Below, in pieces: positions 14,494-20,383 of a stretch of 20,383 nucleotides of DNA. The position numbers and the translations under genes were made by a program. The stretch spans positions 1 through 20,383 of IMG/VR virus record IMGVR_UViG_3300048922_000050; one strand, 5' to 3'. Below the pieces are notes generated by a model. The model worked only from the letters and a program-made list of their open reading frames with translations, was not told where the DNA came from and searched no databases. Source of the stretch: a virus. The number at the start of each line of letters is the position of its first letter. Within the stretch, counting starts at the first letter, position 1.

Positions 14494-14951
14494 AGCAGCG
14501 CCGCCGTTATGCGGCCACGGCCTTGTAGAACCCGGATGGCTTGCTGGCTGAATTCCAGAAAGGTTTCGCCGCGCTCGGGCAATTCCTTGCCGATGTTTTC
14601 GGCACTTTCGCGACGGTTTACGGTGGCGAATTGGGTCAGCAGGCTGGCTTTAGCACGGCAGTAAACGGCGCGCTTGTACGTCTCACCGTGAAATGTGCGT
14701 TCAGGCAGCACCATCGGGTCGGCCGTTTCCACGGTGGTGACACCCACGTTCTGCCAGTCGCTCTTGCGCTTGGTCAGATCGCGGTTGACCTCGATCATCG
14801 CGGTCGTTAAGTCGGTGACCAGCATGTCTACCAGGTACTCCGCCGGCAGGCGGTAACCCTTCTGAAACTCAGCCACGGAGAGGTTCGGCCAAAAACCGTC
14901 GTTCTCGATGGCCTGTTCCACAAAGGTCGTGGGTTTCCCGGAAAAACTCAT
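14490..14951 (-). CDS. L: Head completion/stabilization protein (gpL)
   Basis: This 153-aa protein resembles P2 gpL (169 aa), which seals filled heads at the portal. Typical features are the opening WPNLSVAEFQKGYRLP, followed by VDMLVTDLTTAMIEVNRDL, an acidic-to-basic helix pair, and the late segment YKRAVYCRAKASLLTQFATV, RRESAENIGKELPE. The frame is open for 24 codons before the ATG at 14951, but the M/L gap already lies there and that extra stretch has no family resemblance, so the shorter start is used; its ribosome binding site (GAGTG) is weak. Its stop overlaps the R start as ATGA. Confidence 0.88.
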   Translation of the reverse strand: MSFSGKPTTFVEQAIENDGFWPNLSVAEFQKGYRLPAEYLVDMLVTDLTTAMIEVNRDLTKRKSDWQNVGVTTVETADPMVLPERTFHGETYKRAVYCRAKASLLTQFATVNRRESAENIGKELPERGETFLEFSQQAIRVLQGRGRITAALL

Positions 14952-15049
14952 TACTGGACACTCAAATAGGGCGGGGAAACTGTTTCTCATGGGGTGGGCC
15001 ATAAATGGCCAACTCACGTCCACAGTTCCCCGCAGGGGGGGGAGTCGGG
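14952..15049. other. 98-nt M/L intergenic gap
   Basis: This is the only sizeable gap in the minus-strand late operon. It holds a 14-bp dyad GGCCATAAATGGCC (14997-15010), a small CCCC-GCA-GGGG hairpin (15028-15038), and a run of eight G on the plus strand (15035-15042). No recognisable promoter, terminator T-run or small gene was found. It might separate capsid from tail expression by mRNA processing, but nothing proves it. Confidence 0.45.
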
Positions 15050-15754
15050 TTATTCGGAGGCGTTTTCAGCCAGTTGTTTTTCCAGTGCCTTGCGAGCGCC
15101 TTTCAGTCGTGTTCCCACGCCAATTTCGGAATGCAGTTCTTGGGCACGTTCAAAGTGGCGGACGGCGGTTTCCCATTCCTTGGTGTCGATAGCGCGGATG
15201 CCGAGCAACTTGTGATAGCGCGCCGGGATTTGTGCCGGCAGATCCCATTCACCGTCCACGAACGGCATCATGTCGCTCAGGTATGGCTCGGGGCAGCGCC
15301 CGCACTTTTGCTCGTTCTCGGCCCAGTCAATCACTGCGTCACCCACGAACGTCGGCACGTCACGCTTGAAACCGTCGGGCATCGCTTGGCCTTGCTGGAT
15401 AGCGAACATGGCGACCTGCAAACCCAACTCGAACTGCTCGGTATCGAAGAGCCAGACCAGGACATGCACCAACACCGGGTTCGGGTGATTCAGTCCTGAG
15501 TCGCGGTAGCGCTCGACGTATTCCATGTACTTGGGCAGCAACTCGTCGCGCTTAATCAAACGGCGGGTTTCGTGGTTGTTGATGTTGCTGATCCGCTCCA
15601 GATCAACGGCCAGCGCGCTTTCCATCAGCTTGAGGTGCTTCTGCGCATTGGCTGGGCTGGCCAGAGCCGTGCTGGAGCTGTACGGCTCCGCACGGGTCAC
15701 GGTGCCCGGGCCTTCTGCGAGAACGCGTCGCTTGTGAGCAAGGGCGATACTCAC
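15050..15754 (-). CDS. M: Terminase subunit gpM (endonuclease/small subunit)
   Basis: This 234-aa protein matches P2 gpM, the terminase partner of P annotated as the endonuclease subunit, needed for cos cleavage. Recognisable blocks are LMESALAVDLERISNINNHE, the short K-R-D-E-L-L-P-K-Y motif (gpM has KKRELLPFWLPW), a VLVHVLVWLFDTEQFELGL segment matching gpM's M-L-W-R-L-D-T-G, and the C-terminal HFERAQELHSEIGVGTRLKG. The start is a GTG at 15754 that overlaps the N stop as GTGA, with GGAG 8 nt upstream. The longer upstream frame would run 56 codons into N and has no family match. Confidence 0.9.
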   Translation of the reverse strand: MSIALAHKRRVLAEGPGTVTRAEPYSSSTALASPANAQKHLKLMESALAVDLERISNINNHETRRLIKRDELLPKYMEYVERYRDSGLNHPNPVLVHVLVWLFDTEQFELGLQVAMFAIQQGQAMPDGFKRDVPTFVGDAVIDWAENEQKCGRCPEPYLSDMMPFVDGEWDLPAQIPARYHKLLGIRAIDTKEWETAVRHFERAQELHSEIGVGTRLKGARKALEKQLAENASE

Positions 15755-16776
15755 GGCAACAGCTCCAGATTGCTGGCTTCGATCGCCGCGAACTTTTCCA
15801 ACTGCTCGATCACATAGCCCTCGTTGCGGCCGTTGTAATCCTCGACACGGGAGCGCTTCGGGTTCTCGATCAGGTGGCGGCGCCAGCTGCTGTCCTGGAA
15901 GTAGATCGAAAGGTTGTCCCAACTGGTGACGACAACGCCGGTGGATGGAAAGTGAGGGATCACGAAGGACGGCAAACCGCCATAGGTGTCGATCACCTGA
16001 GCGTTCTCGATACGCTCTTTCTCGGTCGGTGTGTCGCCTTGCTTGGCGTACAGCTTGCCCTTGTCATTGGCCAGCAGATCGCTGCCGATGATTGCGATCA
16101 GGTCGCCGGCATCCCGGAAAACAGGATCAATCATCTGTTTGACGTCATGTACCAGGGCGTCAAGGTTGGCGTAGTCGCCACCGGCGCCGAGGGTGATTTT
16201 GCCGGCGTTCTTGCCTTCCTTCAGCACCTGGGCAGGGATCTGTTCGCGGGCCAATTGCAGCCAGCCCTTGTTGACGTCTTGCAGCATTGGGTGTGCCGCG
16301 AGGTCGGTCTGTGCCGCCGCTTCGACGCCATGCCAGCCGATCATGATGCGATCCAGCGCGATCTGGCGTTGCACCGCCGCGCTATAGCGCTCTGCAAAGT
16401 CCGGGAACTTGGCCCAGCTGTCGATTTTCGCGAACGGGAGGCCCACGTCGGACTCAGTATGGAACAGCTCGTAATCCAGACCCGATACATCGCTGAAGTC
16501 CTTGGCTTCGCGGTCTTTGGTTTTGGTGTTGGTGCGGCTGGACACCGGGCCGGTCACGCCGAGCATGACCTTTTGCCCTTTGATTTCGCTGACGGGAACC
16601 ACGTTGATGCGACTGAGAAAGTCGGATTTTTCGGTGATTTTGTCGTTCAGCTCTTGGGCAATGCTCGGTTCAACGGCGAACTGGCGAGACACGTCATGGA
16701 CGTTGTACGACTCGGCCATGTCGTCCTGCAAAAGCGCGAACTGTTCCTGGGCGTGACTGCTGAGAGAGGCGCCCAT
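15751..16776 (-). CDS. N: Major capsid protein precursor (gpN)
   Basis: This 341-aa protein is a clear P2 gpN homologue (357 aa). Alignable blocks are VSRQFAVEPSIAQELNDKI, SDFLSRINVVPVSEIKGQKV, LGVTGPVSSRTNTK, HPMLQDVNKGWLQLAREQIP, GGDYANLDALVHDVKQMI, PSFVIPHFPSTGVVVTSWDN and LSIYFQDSSWRRHLIENPKR. In P2 the N-terminal 31 residues are removed by the O protease; the equivalent site here is near F33. It follows O with stop and start adjacent (TAAATG), preceded by CGGAG at about 10 nt. It forms the HK97-fold shell. Confidence 0.95.
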   Translation of the reverse strand: MGASLSSHAQEQFALLQDDMAESYNVHDVSRQFAVEPSIAQELNDKITEKSDFLSRINVVPVSEIKGQKVMLGVTGPVSSRTNTKTKDREAKDFSDVSGLDYELFHTESDVGLPFAKIDSWAKFPDFAERYSAAVQRQIALDRIMIGWHGVEAAAQTDLAAHPMLQDVNKGWLQLAREQIPAQVLKEGKNAGKITLGAGGDYANLDALVHDVKQMIDPVFRDAGDLIAIIGSDLLANDKGKLYAKQGDTPTEKERIENAQVIDTYGGLPSFVIPHFPSTGVVVTSWDNLSIYFQDSSWRRHLIENPKRSRVEDYNGRNEGYVIEQLEKFAAIEASNLELLP

Positions 16777-17709
16777 TTACAAGGTTCTCCGCTTCTGGCT
16801 CTGCGACGCGCCGGTGGTGCGCGGGACGCTGCGTCCCTTCGGCGTATCCAGTAGAGCGGTGAATTTCTTGTCCAGGCTGGCGACGGCCTTGGCCAACGCC
16901 TGGTTACTGGTCACACCTTTACGGCGACGGGAGTACTCGCGCTCTTCTTCGGCTGTGTCGAGGATGTCCTGCACGGAGGTGCCGACCGCGTCGATTTGAT
17001 CCTGGTCTGCTTCGACTTCGGCCGTGTCAGGCTCGATCAAGGTTTGAATGCCGGCAGCGACGAGCAACAACTGTTCGACCAGTGCGGCCAGCGCTTTGGC
17101 TTGGGCTTCATCCATTGGGGTTTGGCTCTCTGATTGGGGGTTCGGGGTTGCTGAGGGTTCTTCGATGCCGAAGCGCTTGAACAGGCCGGAGAACATCGAA
17201 AGGAGTTTTTGCAGCTCGCCCTTGGGTTCGGCTTCAGTGAACGTGAACGAACCCAGCGGAAGGGAGGCGCTGTAATAAACGGTTGGGGAGACCTTTTTGC
17301 GGGAGAAATACAGCTCTTGAGTGCCAGTGCTGGCTGGGGAGTCAGTCACTGCCAGACCGGTCAAATAGGCTTTGCCCTTGCCACGGAAATTAGGGGTGAT
17401 TTCGATGCTGGTGAACAGCTTCTGGCCTTGGTCGTTCAGCCACAGCAATTGATCGTTAGGCTTGAGCTGTGCCTCAAGTGCGACCTGGCCGGGTTCCAGA
17501 TCCTCGTCATCCTCCACCAGGCGCACGGCGTAAACCGTCCCGTGGGATCCATAGCCACGCTCGTGCTCACACCAGATCACTGCCGTGTAGAAAGACGGCT
17601 TGTAGGTTTCGGCGATGTCGCGCAGTTCCTGGGGCAGAATCTCGCGGTTATCAGCGGTGGTGCCGCTGGTGGCGACACGTTTCCAGAAAGAAACAAGGGA
17701 ACGGGGCAT
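16777..17709 (-). CDS. O: Capsid scaffold protein and maturation protease (gpO)
   Basis: This 310-aa protein matches P2 gpO, a scaffold whose N-terminal serine protease domain cleaves itself, N and the portal during head maturation. The P2 catalytic residues D19, H48 and S107 correspond here to D20 (TTADNREI), H49 (CEHERGYG) and S101 (LFTSIEITPNF). The adjacent GKAYLTGLAVTDSPASTGT also matches. Residues ~165-290 form the helical scaffold with Gln/Ala-rich segments (QAKALAALVEQLLLVAAGIQ). A TTG at 17727 would add six residues; the ATG at 17709 aligns better with P2 gpO, though neither has a good ribosome binding site. O heads the minus-strand late operon. Confidence 0.93.
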   Translation of the reverse strand: MPRSLVSFWKRVATSGTTADNREILPQELRDIAETYKPSFYTAVIWCEHERGYGSHGTVYAVRLVEDDEDLEPGQVALEAQLKPNDQLLWLNDQGQKLFTSIEITPNFRGKGKAYLTGLAVTDSPASTGTQELYFSRKKVSPTVYYSASLPLGSFTFTEAEPKGELQKLLSMFSGLFKRFGIEEPSATPNPQSESQTPMDEAQAKALAALVEQLLLVAAGIQTLIEPDTAEVEADQDQIDAVGTSVQDILDTAEEEREYSRRRKGVTSNQALAKAVASLDKKFTALLDTPKGRSVPRTTGASQSQKRRTL

Positions 17710-17792
17710 TGGCGTTTCTGCGCTCAATCGGTGGTTTGAGTCGCCACGATAGGGAGCCAGGCACCACCAAACAAACGCTTTGCTTTCGCCTT

Positions 17793-17817
17793 TCTCCTAT
17801 TTTCACGATCTAGGAGA
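17793..17817. repeat. 7-bp dyad in divergent region (first)
   Basis: TCTCCTA at 17793-17799 and TAGGAGA at 17811-17817 are exact reverse complements separated by 11 nt. Each half contains a purine-rich AGGAG core. It could bind a dimeric activator of the divergent late promoters. As a hairpin it would be weak and without a T-run, so a terminator is unlikely. Confidence 0.5.
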
Positions 17818-17829
17818 TTCGCGGAATTT

Positions 17830-17849
17830 AACACCGCGTTTTCGGTGTT
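17830..17849. repeat. 7-bp dyad in divergent region (second), ACA-N12-TGT geometry
   Basis: AACACCG (17830-17836) and CGGTGTT (17843-17849) flank a 6-nt centre. The dyad contains ACA-N12-TGT, the reverse polarity of the P2 Ogr site TGT-N12-ACA, with the same 12-nt spacing. Its centre is about 32 nt before the P start codon. It may be a regulator site or, with the following TTT, a small hairpin in the P leader. Confidence 0.5.
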
Positions 17850-17871
17850 TTCGCCGCATAGACTGCGGCCC

Positions 17872-19905
17872 ATGCTCTATTCAATCGAAGTTAAAGAAGC
17901 CGCAAAACGTCTCTATTTGCGTCGGTGTAAGCCGAAAGAGATTCAGGCTCAGCTCAAGCTGCCGAACATCCGAATTGTCTACTACTGGATCGCCAAGGGC
18001 GGCTGGGACGAGATGCTGTCGGATGAAGAACCGCTGACAGCGGTCAGCCGGCGTCTGACCCTTATTCTTGAGAAACAGACCACGCTCACCAAAGGCGAAC
18101 TGGACGAACTCGACCGATTGACCACCGTCCGCGATCGGCTGCTGAAACAGTCGAATAAGCCTGCCCAGGTTGCGGCAGGTGATGCGCCGTCGCACGATCA
18201 AGGCGAGCGCCAGGACAAGCGCCGGGAGCGTGGCGAAAGGGGCGGCAAGAAGCGTGAAAAGAAGGTCAAGAATGACGTTTCGGGGCTTACCGAAGTCGAC
18301 TTTCTGGATAAGTTCATCAGCAAGATGTATGGCTATCAGAAGGAATTGTTTGAAGCCAAGCAGAACCCCCTGACGCGCCGGATCCGCAACATCCTGAAAA
18401 GTCGGCAGGTGGGTTTGACCTACTACTTCGCCGGCGAAGCGTTCATGGATGCGGTGCTGACCGGGGACAATCAAATGTTCCTATCCGCCAGCCGATCGCA
18501 ATCGGAGATTTTCCGTAGCTACATCATCCAGTTCGCCCAGCAGTGGTTTGGATTGGAACTGACCGGCAACCCTATCGTGCTGAGCAACGGCGCCGAACTG
18601 AGGTTCCTCAGTACCAACAGCAGCACTGCCCAGGGGCATCACGGTCACGTCTACATCGACGAATATTTCTGGATTCGCGACTTCGAAAAGCTCAGCACTG
18701 TGGCCAGTGCTATGGGCACCCACAAGAAGTGGCGCAAGACGTATTTCTCTACTCCGAGCGCGGTAACGCATCAGGCCTATCCGTTCTGGACTGGTGAGAC
18801 CTTCCGCAACAGCAAGCGCAAGGCAGCGAAGAATCCATGGCCAAGTGAAAAGGAAATTGCTGCGGGCGCGCTGTGCCCCGATGGCCAGTGGCGCAAGATC
18901 ATCACCATCGAGGACGCTATTGCCGGCGGCTGCGATCTGTTCGATCTGGAGCAGTTGCAACTCGAGTACGACGCGGACAAATTCCAGCAACTGTTTTACT
19001 GCAAATTCATCGACAGCACCCAAGGGGTGTTCGCACTGGCCGACTTGGAACGGTGCTACTCCGATCTGTCGTTGTGGACGGACTTCGAACCCGAGGACGA
19101 TCGACCCTACGGAAACAGTCCGGTATGGATCGGCTACGACCCGAGTCGAACGCGAGACGACGCAACCTGTGTTGTCCTGGCTCCACCATTAGAGCCGGGC
19201 GCCAAGTTCCGGATACTGGAAAAGCACAGTTGGCGTGGGCATTCGTTCACCTTCCAGGCAGCGCAAATCAAAAAGCTCACGGAGCGTTTCAACGTCCAGC
19301 ACATCGGCATCGACACCACCGGTATCGGCTACGGGGTGTTTGACCTGGTGCGCGACTTCTACCCGCGTGCGACCTCAATTCACTACAGCCTTGAAACCAA
19401 AAACAGCCTGGTACTGAAAGCCCAGGACACGATCCAAGGCAGTCGAATCGAATGGGACGCCGGTTGGAACGACATCGCACAGGCCTTCTTGACCATCAAA
19501 CGCGGTGCAACCAGCAGCGGCCAGATCACCTACAGCGCCTCTCGCACCGACGCGACAGGTCACGCAGACATTGCCTGGGCAATCATGCACGCGCTGGCTC
19601 ACGAACCTCTCAACACCAATAAGCAGCGGCGTAGCTCCTACACACTCAGCGGAACAGGTACACATGGGCAAGCGAAGAAACCAGCAAACCGTCAATCCAC
19701 CACGCGAGCGAGCGCGGGCGTTTTCGTTCGGCGCTCCCGAGCAGGTGCTGACCGAAAACATCGGGCAATACCTGGGCACGTTTGCCAGCCACGACGGCCG
19801 TATTTACACGCCGCCAGTGTCGCGCCAGGGGCTGGCGAAGTTGTTGCGCGCCAACGCACACCACGGCGCCATTCCCGGGTTCAAGCGCAACCTGCTGCTG
19901 CGTGA
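17872..19905 (+). CDS. P: Terminase large subunit gpP, C-terminally overrunning into Q
   Basis: This reading frame encodes 677 aa. The first ~597 residues match the P2 terminase ATPase-nuclease (590 aa). It has an N-terminal helix-turn-helix (residues ~5-45), a basic linker (110-135), a deviant Walker A SRQVGLTYY (178-186), Walker B HVYIDEYFW (259-267) and an RNase H-like nuclease with acidic residues at D423 (WIGYDPSRTRDD), D481 (HIGIDTTG) and D566 (HADIAWAIMHAL). It powers DNA packaging and cuts cos. After the normal family end (SSYTLSGTG) the frame has no stop and runs ~80 Arg/Ala/Pro-rich residues over the start of Q. The start ATG at 17872 was chosen over a GTG at 17845 by family match; neither has a good ribosome binding site. 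Confidence 0.92.
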   Translation: MLYSIEVKEAAKRLYLRRCKPKEIQAQLKLPNIRIVYYWIAKGGWDEMLSDEEPLTAVSRRLTLILEKQTTLTKGELDELDRLTTVRDRLLKQSNKPAQVAAGDAPSHDQGERQDKRRERGERGGKKREKKVKNDVSGLTEVDFLDKFISKMYGYQKELFEAKQNPLTRRIRNILKSRQVGLTYYFAGEAFMDAVLTGDNQMFLSASRSQSEIFRSYIIQFAQQWFGLELTGNPIVLSNGAELRFLSTNSSTAQGHHGHVYIDEYFWIRDFEKLSTVASAMGTHKKWRKTYFSTPSAVTHQAYPFWTGETFRNSKRKAAKNPWPSEKEIAAGALCPDGQWRKIITIEDAIAGGCDLFDLEQLQLEYDADKFQQLFYCKFIDSTQGVFALADLERCYSDLSLWTDFEPEDDRPYGNSPVWIGYDPSRTRDDATCVVLAPPLEPGAKFRILEKHSWRGHSFTFQAAQIKKLTERFNVQHIGIDTTGIGYGVFDLVRDFYPRATSIHYSLETKNSLVLKAQDTIQGSRIEWDAGWNDIAQAFLTIKRGATSSGQITYSASRTDATGHADIAWAIMHALAHEPLNTNKQRRSSYTLSGTGTHGQAKKPANRQSTTRASAGVFVRRSRAGADRKHRAIPGHVCQPRRPYLHAASVAPGAGEVVARQRTPRRHSRVQAQPAAA

Positions 19906-20383
19906 GTTCATCGCCTCGCCCGGGTGCAGCATTCAAACCATGAGTCGCGCAGGGCTGGATTTCATGGTGTTCGGAGAGGCTTACTTCCTTCGAAACTGCA
20001 ATGTGTTCGGCGAGGTGCTGGAAATGGATCACCTGCCGGCGATCAACATGCGGGTGAAAGTGGATGGTGGTTTCGTGATGCTCTTGCCGGACGGCAAGGA
20101 GGTGGAGTTTGATCAGGATGAGGTCGAGCATGTCCTGAACTACGACGTGGAACAGAACGTCTATGGGGTACCCGATTACCTTGGCGGTATGCAGGCACTG
20201 TTGCTCAACGAGGCGGCGACACTGTTTCGCCGGCGCTATTACAGCAACGGTGCCCACGCGGGCTACATCTTCTACACCAACGACCCGAATCTGACCGAGG
20301 ATGACGAAAATGAGCTGCGCGCGCAGATCAGCGCGAGCAAGGGGGTGGGTAACTTCAGGTCGATGTTCGTGAACATCCCAGGC
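19664..20383 (+). CDS. Q: Portal protein gpQ, 5' part, cut by the window end
   Basis: An open frame from ATG 19664 runs 240 codons to the last base without a stop. The translation (start MGKRRNQQTVNPPRERARAF) matches the P2 portal: FASHDGRIYTPPVSRQGLAK, AHHGAIPGFKRNLLLREFI, MVFGEAYFLRNCNVFGEVLE and YGVPDYLGGMQALLLNEAAT, followed by LFRRRYYSNGAHAGYIFYTN and ASKGVGNFRSMFVNIPG. The portal dodecamer is the DNA entry and exit channel and docks terminase. P2 gpQ is about 344 aa, so roughly 100 residues lie beyond the edge. The gene starts inside the terminase frame, in another phase, with a weak GGAACAGGT upstream. Confidence 0.93.
   Translation, partial: MGKRRNQQTVNPPRERARAFSFGAPEQVLTENIGQYLGTFASHDGRIYTPPVSRQGLAKLLRANAHHGAIPGFKRNLLLREFIASPGCSIQTMSRAGLDFMVFGEAYFLRNCNVFGEVLEMDHLPAINMRVKVDGGFVMLLPDGKEVEFDQDEVEHVLNYDVEQNVYGVPDYLGGMQALLLNEAATLFRRRYYSNGAHAGYIFYTNDPNLTEDDENELRAQISASKGVGNFRSMFVNIPG

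Larger units (their letters stand above)
17728..17871. promoter_or_regulatory. Divergent O/P control region
   Basis: These 144 bp separate the minus-strand late operon from the plus-strand P-Q genes. In P2 the equivalent region has two divergent late promoters, each needing Ogr bound at TGT-N12-ACA near -55. That consensus is absent here. Two perfect dyads are present instead: 17793-17817 and 17830-17849. No convincing -10/-35 pair was found in either direction; CATAGA (17857-17862) before P is a weak -10 candidate. Activation by a phage-specific regulator is therefore likely but inferred. Confidence 0.55.

Noticed and set aside
14952-15023. N-terminal extension of L to 15023
   Set aside because: The extra 24 residues have no resemblance to gpL and the ATG at 14951 gives the family start.
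15874-16854. 326-codon plus-strand frame opposite capsid gene N
   Set aside because: Antisense of a strongly recognised major capsid gene; no independent protein signature.
17830-17849. Intrinsic terminator before gene P
   Set aside because: The 7-bp stem is followed by only three T and sits immediately upstream of the P start; a regulator site is at least as likely.

Overview
The window is almost entirely the late (packaging, capsid, tail and lysis) half of a P2-type contractile-tail phage genome. It is most likely a prophage in a GC-rich gammaproteobacterium, probably Pseudomonas; the host is my inference from base composition and remembered protein resemblance, not from a search. The capsid block is classic P2: portal Q, terminase P, scaffold/protease O, capsid N, terminase subunit M, head completion L. 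The tail block has the composition of the HP1-like branch of P2 phages, with a DUF2586-type sheath, DUF2597-type tube and DUF2590 baseplate protein in place of P2 FI, FII and W. No integrase, repressor, replication gene, Ogr-type activator, tRNA or CRISPR array is visible, so the early and lysogeny regions lie outside the window.

Layout. From 17709 leftwards to 283 the minus strand is one tightly packed late operon: O, N, M, L, R, S, sheath, tube, a TraR/DksA-like zinc protein, a lysis cassette (holin candidate, signal-arrest lysozyme, nested Rz/Rz1 spanins), the tail assembly chaperone with a predicted -1 frameshift product, tape measure, DUF2590, J, I, tail fibre, a fibre-associated protein, an unrecognised 307-aa protein, a small baseplate protein, and hub and spike proteins. 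Most neighbours overlap by 1-4 nt (ATGA, GTGA or TGATG), so translational coupling is general. The only sizeable internal gap is 98 nt between M and L. On the plus strand, P and the truncated portal gene Q run to the right edge. A 144-bp divergent region between O and P holds two perfect dyads. The leftmost 282 bp carry no convincing gene, are much more AT-rich than the rest, and contain a strong inverted repeat.

How it works together. Portal, scaffold protease and capsid build the procapsid; the P/M terminase fills it; L, R and S finish the head-tail joint. Sheath and tube assemble around a length set by the tape measure, with the chaperone pair as tail-assembly scaffold. D/V-like hub and spike, DUF2590, J and I form the baseplate, and the fibre provides adsorption. 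Lysozyme and spanins release progeny.

Points most worth attention: (1) a perfect A AAA AAG slippery heptamer ending the chaperone gene, giving a 151-aa fusion that ends just before the tape measure; (2) a tail-fibre tip with seven HxH motifs in exact 12-residue registers; (3) a terminase reading frame that overruns the portal start by 242 nt; (4) a TraR-like protein keeping the D3/D6/A8 tip residues in the middle of the tail operon; (5) dyads in the O/P divergent region that are not the P2 Ogr consensus. I see no wholly new defence or mobile system here.
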